A program made the position numbers and the translations under genes. This document shows positions 47,011 to 64,000 of a DNA stretch of 64,000 bases, piece after piece. The notes beneath the pieces were generated by a model, which did no database searches, was not told the origin of the DNA, and worked only from the letters and a program-made list of their open reading frames with translations. Numbering within the stretch: position 1 is the first letter of the stretch; the number at the start of each line of letters is the position of its first letter. The stretch lies in NCBI GenBank assembly GCA_964036155.1, contig OZ038422.1:60535201-60599200 (forward strand), read 5' to 3'. The DNA comes from Diploscapter coronatus (taxonomy: Eukaryota > Nematoda > Chromadorea > Rhabditida > Rhabditidae).

Positions 47011-50000
47011 CTGAAAATGAACAAAAGTAGTTTTTAGAAAATCGAAGAGAAGAGTTAAATATCGAAAGTACGGAATTAGTAAGACGTTTTTAGAAAAGTG
47101 GGGTTTTATGTTTTCACAGGATAGAATAATGAAGCATAATTGGTAAAATATTTGGAAATTTATGAAATAAATGAAACGTAGTAAAACAAACCGAAGAAAG
47201 TCAGATTTTGTGACAAATTAAATAGGTTTTTTTTTTTTTATAAACCCTAGGGTAAATTTCAATGGAAAGCCATGAATTTCTGTCGAAAAGTGAAATTTTC
47301 TATTTTTCAAGAAATTCCCTAACGAAAATCGACTTTTGTTGGACAATCCAGAAAATGCACACGTTGCATAGATTTTAGCAATCAATTTCATGTCAAGAGG
47401 GTGAAAAGAGAAAGAAAGAAGAGTCGTAAAGTCACTCTTTCTCCCCACGTTAAAGGATACACCTTGGAAACCGTATGGGATAATTTATGAACGAAAAATT
47501 GACTTCCAAATGGAAAACATTTCGAGTAGAGCGTGGGTGCTGATCATTTAGTAAGCGAATACAAAATCCGATATCTTTTTTAGTGTAAATGATAGGAGAG
47601 AAAAACCATCTAGGGTATTTTGGGTTTAATTTTTATTTTGCGAGGCAAGGAGCCAGCAGACATGAGCTCATCAAATTTTGAAAAAGGGCTAAATCTGGTT
47701 TTGCGCTAAATGGTCGGGGGATTTGTTTCAATGAACGAAAAAACTCGACATGATAAATATCACGTTCAAATATTTTATCTTGCACGAGGCTATTTGGAAT
47801 TTCAATTGTTTTCCAAACTAGAAATAGAAATTTCTTGAAAACTTTTCTGAAAATTCGTGATTTTTTCGAATAAGATTTTTCGTTGTAAAAAAGTTCAGGG
47901 TTATTCTTAAAGGGAGATAACATTTGTTTTATTTTTTGTTGAAAAAGTAAAAATTTTCGTAAAGCTCAGTGCAAATCGCGCTTGAAATAAAATTAAGCAA
48001 ATAGGCCAACATTTGCCCATTGATGCAATTGTATATTATCGACTAAATTTTTGCAATCAGCCCAAATACGGACAAAACGAAAAAGCAACAAAGGGTGAAG
48101 CTTTTGAGGACGAATTTCTGCCTTCTTTTCCGCTTTTCACTTTCCGAACTACTTTTCCTTGAAAAATAACACAGAAAAAAGTGAGTGCAAAAAGAAACAA
48201 AGAGGTGAACTGTTTGAACTAAAGTAGGGGTTAACGATGCAAAAAGCTACACTAGAGGGAGAGTTAAATTTGAAATTTGTTAGGTGCACAGAAAGCATTA
48301 GGGTGTGAAGGTAAACATCTTAGGCTAAAGCTATAGTGCTAGAAGCAAAAGGATCGTGCCGAAAATTCGAATTTGTCTGATTTTTGTAAATTTTATTTGG
48401 AAAAATGATAATTTTATCAAAAAATGCTTTGATAAAAATAACAAATAAAAACCTCTAATCGTTTGCGTATTATGAGAAAATTCATGTGAAAAATGAATAA
48501 AACAATCGAAAATAGAAAATCCCTACTGAATTTTTAAAGAAAAATAACAAAAACAAAAGTTTTCGAGAGAAAATTTTCAGACTCACCTCACTACCACAAT
48601 CGTTGAAATGATTATTTGTCATTATCCTAAGGCACTCTTAAAAAGTTTTAAGGAAAAAAATATTTGAAAGGCACTTCTCCAAAAGGCCCCAAATTTAGTT
48701 TGAGACAGATTTACTAACGAAAGGCCGTGTGCATGATCAAGAGACGATTAGTGTTGTAGATTTCAAAGAAAAAGCGTGCCGCACTTTCTCAGAATTTGGA
48801 GTCTTTGCGAACTTTGAGGCACACTAGATTCCTTTTCAGTTCTACAATACTTATCTGAAAATTCATTTGAAAGCTACCATTTTCATGTGTGAAACGCATA
48901 TGATTAAGATAATGATCGAATTATGAAAATAGAAAGTTTCATTTTGAAAAATAATCTTTGTCCGAATTTTGATGACTAGTTTATAGATGGGATTTTATGA
49001 AAAATAAAAATTTAAAAGCCATTCGGTCCCATTTATAAAATAGATCACAAAACCTAGTAGACTTTATATGGAATTACCGTAAAATTTCATTTAAAATACC
49101 AATTTTAATTTTTAGAAATTCTACAATAGTTTTAATGGGGACTGACTAAATATAAAACGTTTGGCAATATATTTTGAGAGGAAAACGTTGTATGAAGAAT
49201 ATATATATGAAAACGTAAGCCACCGGGCCGGGAAAATATAATTTTTATAAAAAATAAAATATGAAAAGATCTAGATAAAGTGCAATTTTACTTAAAAGTT
49301 AAAAAAGCAACATTTTTGTCAACTTTAAGTAAAACTGCTAAATAACTGCGCCAAAAATCACGCAGTATCAGTAGATTTTTCATCATTTAACTTTGAAAAG
49401 AAAAAGTTAAACTACACCGCTTAAAGATCCGCAAAATTCATTTAAAAAAAAATACGTAGGAAAAAATCGCCAAAAATGGTGATTTTATCGATTTTCGCGA
49501 GGCGTGTTCGCGAAAATTCTCTGTACTCGTCGGATTTTGAAAATTTTTAGAACTCCAAAAATTTAGAGAATGGGATTTCGATAGGATTGAAAATGCCTCG
49601 AATTTCAATTTTCCCCGAAAAAATTGGCTCTGAAATAGGCAATTTTTACCAGAAGAAAGGAGAGTATTACCTATTTCCAAACGATTTTTTTCGGGAAAAA
49701 TTTGAAAAGAACTTCAAAAAAACTAGAAAATCTCCATTTATTAACCTTGAAAAACCAACCGAAATCCTTTGGAATTGAGCAAAGGCTTCTGAAAATCTCG
49801 TTTCGTCGTTGATCTTCTCGATTTTTAACGAGTGCTCGTCTAGTTGAATTTCTTGTCGTAATTGGACTCGACTGAAAAATGAAAACTATTTTTTAGTTTC
49901 CAAAAAATAAAAATAGAAATATAAAAACCCTGAACATTCCCATAATAAAAACCCTGAATTTGGCTATTTCGGCAAAAATAACCTCCGAAAAGTCGAAATT

Positions 50001-50344
50001 TCTTAAATTTTCACCCTAAAATTCAAAAATTCGAAAATTCCGCGTTTTTGAGAAATATTTTGTGGGAAAAGCATGAAAATTTGCGTGTCGAGACCCGAAG
50101 CGCGTGAGAAACGAGTGCGGGGATTGACATTTAGCAGATGGGAACCAAAACGCGCTGTTGCAAACCAAGTCTGCAAATCACTTGATCCTTTTTATCTTAT
50201 CTCTCTCAGGTTCAAGTTATCTCTTTACATCCTAATCCTTGGCCCACTCTCTTACACTCAGCAGAGCAATCCAAAAGTCATACGAAGCCGCAAAGTTATC
50301 GCAACATTTTGGGTTAGCTTTTCGAAGGCCTTGCATTTTCAGTT
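47011..50344. other. Upstream region of gly-9, no gene seen
   Basis: AT-rich DNA without a supported gene. It contains the possible upstream exon near 48587 and a less AT-rich patch at 50070-50330 (GTCTGCAAATCACTTG and TCTCAGG), but I could not build coding exons. Confidence 0.4.
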
Positions 50345-52319
50345 TTAAGACGGAGTCTTTTTAAGACTCGAGCAAAAGACTGCATTTGGACAAAAGTTCT
50401 CCTACCAGGCTATGCCCTATATGAGTGGATAGCCCTTTGATCACTGATCACAAAAATAAAGTTTTTAGGTCCCGCCTCCAAAAGTGGGCGGAGCTATGCT
50501 AATTTGAAAATTTTGGATTTCGATGAAAAATGTTCGTTAGATGGTACAAAGAAAACTTTTTTGCTATAGAAGATTTTCGAAAAATTTAAAAAGGATAATC
50601 ATATGTGAACTCTAGCACTTCTCCTGATATATAATTTGTAAGGGTAAAACCACTTGCTTGAAGTGGGAGGGGATTCTAAGGTGAAAATAGGTGTTATACG
50701 CACTTACATTTTATACATAAAATCGCCCGTACTGAACAATTTTCTTAATGGGCATCACGTAGAATCATTTTTAAAATATTTTCTATTGAGTTTGAAATGT
50801 TTTAGGCAAAAAATTTGGTCAAAAATAGGTGGACCGTTGGGGTATTGATGCTATCGAAGTTGTTTGACCAAAAAATCGAATTTTCAATTTTGAGGGTTAA
50901 ACCCCATAATATGTATACCAATCGATAGAGCATGAAAAACTGAGCAACTTTTGTGAAGACACTACATGGTTATCTGTTATGGTATGGGAGTGGTACCTAA
51001 AGAACTAAAATTTAAAGTCAATTTTCAAGAAAATGATACGAGGATATTTTCATGGGTAGTCAATCAAAATTCAGGCTCAAATTGAAGCTAAAGACATCTA
51101 TTATTTATTTTCATTCAATTTGGAGTCGAACAATACCAAACATGATATTGTACCAAATGGTAGCGACCCATATGGTCAAGTTACTATTTGGTAAATAAGA
51201 CCCATCATGTTATATATCAAATGAAAGCCCTTATCGAGCTGAGTAATATGTTGAAAACCGCTTGAAAAACAGATTAGTCTATCACCTTTTACGGTCATTT
51301 GAAAATACCCCATTTTTAGTCCTTTTCGGGAAGATGGTTATACCCAATTACAATGATAGTATAATGAAACCACTTGCTGAAATTGATAAAAACGGACTCG
51401 AATATTACTCTCCAATTAATTTCGAGCTGATTGATACCCATTTTGGTATAGTACTACTCGGGTACCATATGGGTGGTATACCATGGACCCATATGGTATC
51501 ATGATAAAGTGATAGCACGGTACTCTAGGAAGCAAAAATGAAGTATTGCCCTTCAACTACTATATCCCGAAAAGATTCTTCGAATTCGTTTGATTTTACA
51601 AAAGTTATGAATTTTTGAAAATTTTTGCCATTGTCATAGTTAGACCCATTCAAACTGCTATACCATGCACACCATAACAGATAACTATGTAGTGTCTTCA
51701 CAAAAGTTGCTCAGTTTGATGAGCTCTATCGAATGGTATAAATATTGTTAAGGATAACTCTCAAAATTGAAAATTCGATTTTTTGGTCAAACAACTTCGA
51801 TAGCATCAATACCCCAACGGTCCACCTATTTTTGACCAAATTTTTTGCCTAAAACATTTCAAACTCAATAGAAAATATTTTAAAAATGATTCTACGTGAT
51901 GCCCATTAAGAAAATTGTTCAGTACGGGCGATTTTATGTATAAAATGTAAGTGCGTATAACACCTATTTTCACCTTAGAATCCCCTCCCACTTCAAGCAA
52001 GTGGTTTTACCCTTACAAATTATATATCAGGAGAAGTGCTAGAGTTCACATATGATTATCCTTTTTAAATTTTTCGAAAATCTTCTATAGCAAAAAAGTT
52101 TTCTTTGTACCATCTAACGAACATTTTTCATCGAAATCCAAAATTTTCAAATTAGCATAGCTCCGCCCACTTTTGGAGGCGGGACCTAAAAACCTAATTT
52201 TTGTGATCAGTGATCAAAGGGCTATCCATCCATATGGGCCATATCCCGGTAGAAGAACTTTTGTCCTAATGCAGTCCCCCTCTATAGGTTATTCGAGTCT
52301 TAGAAAGACTCCGTCTTAA
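50345..52319. mobile_element. TTAA-flanked 2 kb element with long inverted repeats
   Basis: TTAA (50345-50348) is followed by GACGGAGTCTTT; the right end reads AAAGACTCCGTC followed by TTAA (52316-52319). The left arm (to about 50985) and right arm (from about 51665) are inverted copies of each other and almost identical from 50460 to 50890, so that the same 64-codon frame (MLEVGGDSKVKIG...) reads from both. The outer 100 bp diverge more. The 0.7 kb centre has no transposase. TTAA target duplications are typical of piggyBac-type elements, so this looks like a nonautonomous long-TIR (foldback) element. Fragments of its centre occur at 15967-16114 and 24420-24640. Confidence 0.75.
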
Positions 52320-54332
52320 CAATTTTTCAATTGAAACCCAACTCTTTTCAAGATTTTTTCTATCAATTTTTTGTCTTCTTGAATTTTTTTTATTTCGTGA
52401 ATAAGCCTTGAAATAGCCGGGTTTGACATATTGAAAATCGTCGTGTTTAAACCTGAAATAACACACCAAACAACGGTTAGAATCAAGCACGGAGATACAA
52501 AATTAGAGTATTTTAGGGATGTTAGCCCAAAATCCACCGGGTTTAAAGCCGGGTTAGTGGAAAAAGCGGTTCAAACCGTTATTCCAAACATTCTTTTATT
52601 ATGAAGAAAAAATGAAAAAAACGTCTTTAACGAACAGAACGAAGGTAAAAATCGGACGACGAGGACGTGAAAAATTATCGTGAACATTTTACGGTCGAAT
52701 TTTTCATCGATGAAATCTCAATGCTTGTTCGAAATTTACGTGTTTTATAGCAGAAAACCGATGAAAACGACGCTTATCACGTTTTATGATAAAAGACGAT
52801 ATAGGGGTAAAATTGGCTAGAAAACAACGATCAGAAACACAGGAGCAAATTTGACAAGTAGGCGAATTTTTAGGGCCAAATCGAAAAATTTTAATCTAGG
52901 TAAAAATTTCTGATTCAACCCAAAATCCGCAAAACCATTAAATCTATCATGAAGAGACGAAACAATTTTGGTTTACAATTGCAAAAATGATAAAGAATAG
53001 AAACATTTCGGTCCCAGTACTTTTACCTAAAAATTCCGCGTCCGTGCGGTAAACAAATTTTTTCAGATTCAAGTAAACATGATAAAAAAACATTCCTCAG
53101 GAGATGTTGAGCAAAATGCATCAAACTTACTTATTTCCAGGAAAAATAGACGGCATACAAGGCCAAGAAGAAAACGATGAATGATATTGGAAAATAGGGT
53201 TTCACACAGAAAAAATCATGAAATTTTGAAGATTTAAAAGTTGTGCAAAATATCGTGAGAAAACGTCACCCGTTACAGGGTCTATATTACTTTCGAGTGA
53301 TAATCAGAATTTGAATAAATTATGATGACGAACAAATTTAGAAGCAGACCCTAAAATACAATAAAAATCATATGGAAAAGCCAAATTTGAGGGATAAAAC
53401 AACGACAATTTCGTAGAGAACGGGGTAAATTTCGGACGCACAAAAACGCGGGACAAGTTTGTTGTTGTTGTTGGAAAATAGGTTGAGTTATTCATCTCAA
53501 ACCAATCAATCTAGCCACTTTAGCGTATTTCTGACAATATATCGGTTTTTCAACAAAAAAATCATCCTGGGTTTACTTTTCCTTGTCAAAAATGCGATAG
53601 CGTGACGCGAAAAAATCAATTCAAATCTTCACAATCAAAGCCCAAAAGTGGATAGAAATAAGGAGGAAAAAGGTGACAGACAAGCGTTAAAACTTTCCGA
53701 TAAAAATCTTGAAAATTTTATTATTTTTATTGGTTTCATTTATGGGGATTTTGTTCGGAATTTCACGAAAATCTTCGAGAAATTCCATTTTTTCATATCA
53801 CATATTCTACGGATTATTTGGGAGAAGAAAGGGTAGAAAAATTAGCTGGAAAAATAAAGAAGTACCGAAGAAATAAATAACGAAAATTTAGGGTAGTATG
53901 AAAATTTTCATCATTTTATCTTTTCGGCACTTCTAGAAGGTAAGAAAACATTCATATGACAGAAAATTTCCAGGAAAAACGCCTTCAGACACTTTCTCAT
54001 ACTTTCTATATTAGACGGACACAAACCAGCGAACCAAATATTTTCAGACGGGCTTTCAAAGTTGATCTTTTCTTAATTCCATAACTTCAACTTATCAATC
54101 CTTTTAGAAAATTTCGCTTTTGCATTAATTTTTAAACTTATTTTATCTTTTTTCAATTTTCTAAATACTCAACTTCACCGTAAAATTAATGTTTTATGAA
54201 ATTTCAAAATTCTTCTTCATCAGTTTTTGAAACATCAAAAATCCCTTTGAAAGCTCCGTTTTTTCTACCATAAATCTTATTGTTTTTCAAATCCTAAATT
54301 TAAAAAATTCAAAATTTCCCAAATTTCGCGCA
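52320..54332. other. Gene-poor DNA downstream of sca-1
   Basis: AT-rich with no supported coding region. The right end is the 3' UTR of sca-1, with AATAAG near 54284 on the minus strand as a possible poly(A) signal variant. Confidence 0.45.
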
Positions 54333-63750
<9,418 letters not shown>

Positions 63751-64000
63751 CTGCAATTTTTAATTTGTTCCGAGCACCAACTAACAAAACCAGTGGTTTT
63801 TGAAAATCTTTTGCCTTAATTTTAAAACATATCGATCATGAACAAAAACGACTTGGAAGTCAAATCATTATTTATGGTTTTAAACTCATTCAAGTTGTCG
63901 CATATTTTCGTTTCAAATCCACTGAATTTCGACATGCTCCAAAGTTTATTGAAATAGTCTCCACAACAAGACAGTTCGATAAACAGTTGTTTTTAGTTTT

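Noticed and set aside
50654..52000. Two identical 64-codon frames as a duplicated gene
   Set aside because: They are mirror copies within the inverted arms of the TTAA-flanked element, without protein-like features.

Overview
The window looks like nuclear DNA of a rhabditid nematode. Coding exons are GC-rich and short, set in AT-rich introns that are often only 45-100 bp and end in the nematode 3' splice site TTTTCAG. Acceptor-like TTTNCAG sites lie just upstream of start codons, as expected for trans-splicing. The best-recognised genes (gly-5, gly-9, the DENR homologue and sca-1) are, as I recall, all on C. elegans chromosome III, and DENR and gly-9 are near neighbours there. I therefore read this as the equivalent of chromosome III in a related species. 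That placement is from memory and was not searched. All exon models were built by hand from splice signals, reading frame and family similarity.

Layout. (1) 0.3-0.4 kb: last exon of an upstream gene. (2) 0.9-9.4 kb, plus strand: gly-5-like polypeptide GalNAc-transferase with three mutually exclusive exons in its lectin domain. (3) 9.4-15 kb: intergenic DNA with a tRNA-like relic and a 2.6 kb imperfect inverted duplication. (4) 15.4-31.8 kb, plus strand: cluster of three tandem secreted C-type lectin genes (one with a premature stop) plus a decayed lectin-like pseudogene, mixed with dispersed repeats. (5) 32.8-47 kb, minus strand: a BTB-BACK-PHR protein, DENR and a gly-9-like GalNAc-transferase. 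(6) 47-54.3 kb: gene-poor DNA with a 2 kb TTAA-flanked inverted-repeat element. (7) 54.3-64 kb, minus strand: sca-1 (SERCA calcium pump), its first exons lying beyond the right edge.

How the genes relate. gly-5 and gly-9 encode Golgi enzymes that start mucin-type O-glycosylation on Ser/Thr. The lectin cluster between them encodes secreted proteins, two of which carry long Thr/Ser-rich linkers of the kind such enzymes modify. This is a suggestive neighbourhood and not evidence of a joint system. DENR acts in translation re-initiation, the BTB protein is probably a CUL3 adaptor, and SERCA loads the ER with calcium; these are conserved housekeeping genes.

The most informative part is the lectin cluster. 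It shows splice-site turnover caught in progress: a repeat fragment supplying a 3' splice site, a linker lost through acceptor shift, possible GC donors, a fresh nonsense codon, and a conserved hairpin element in the same intron of all three copies. I found no wholly new system that I could defend.
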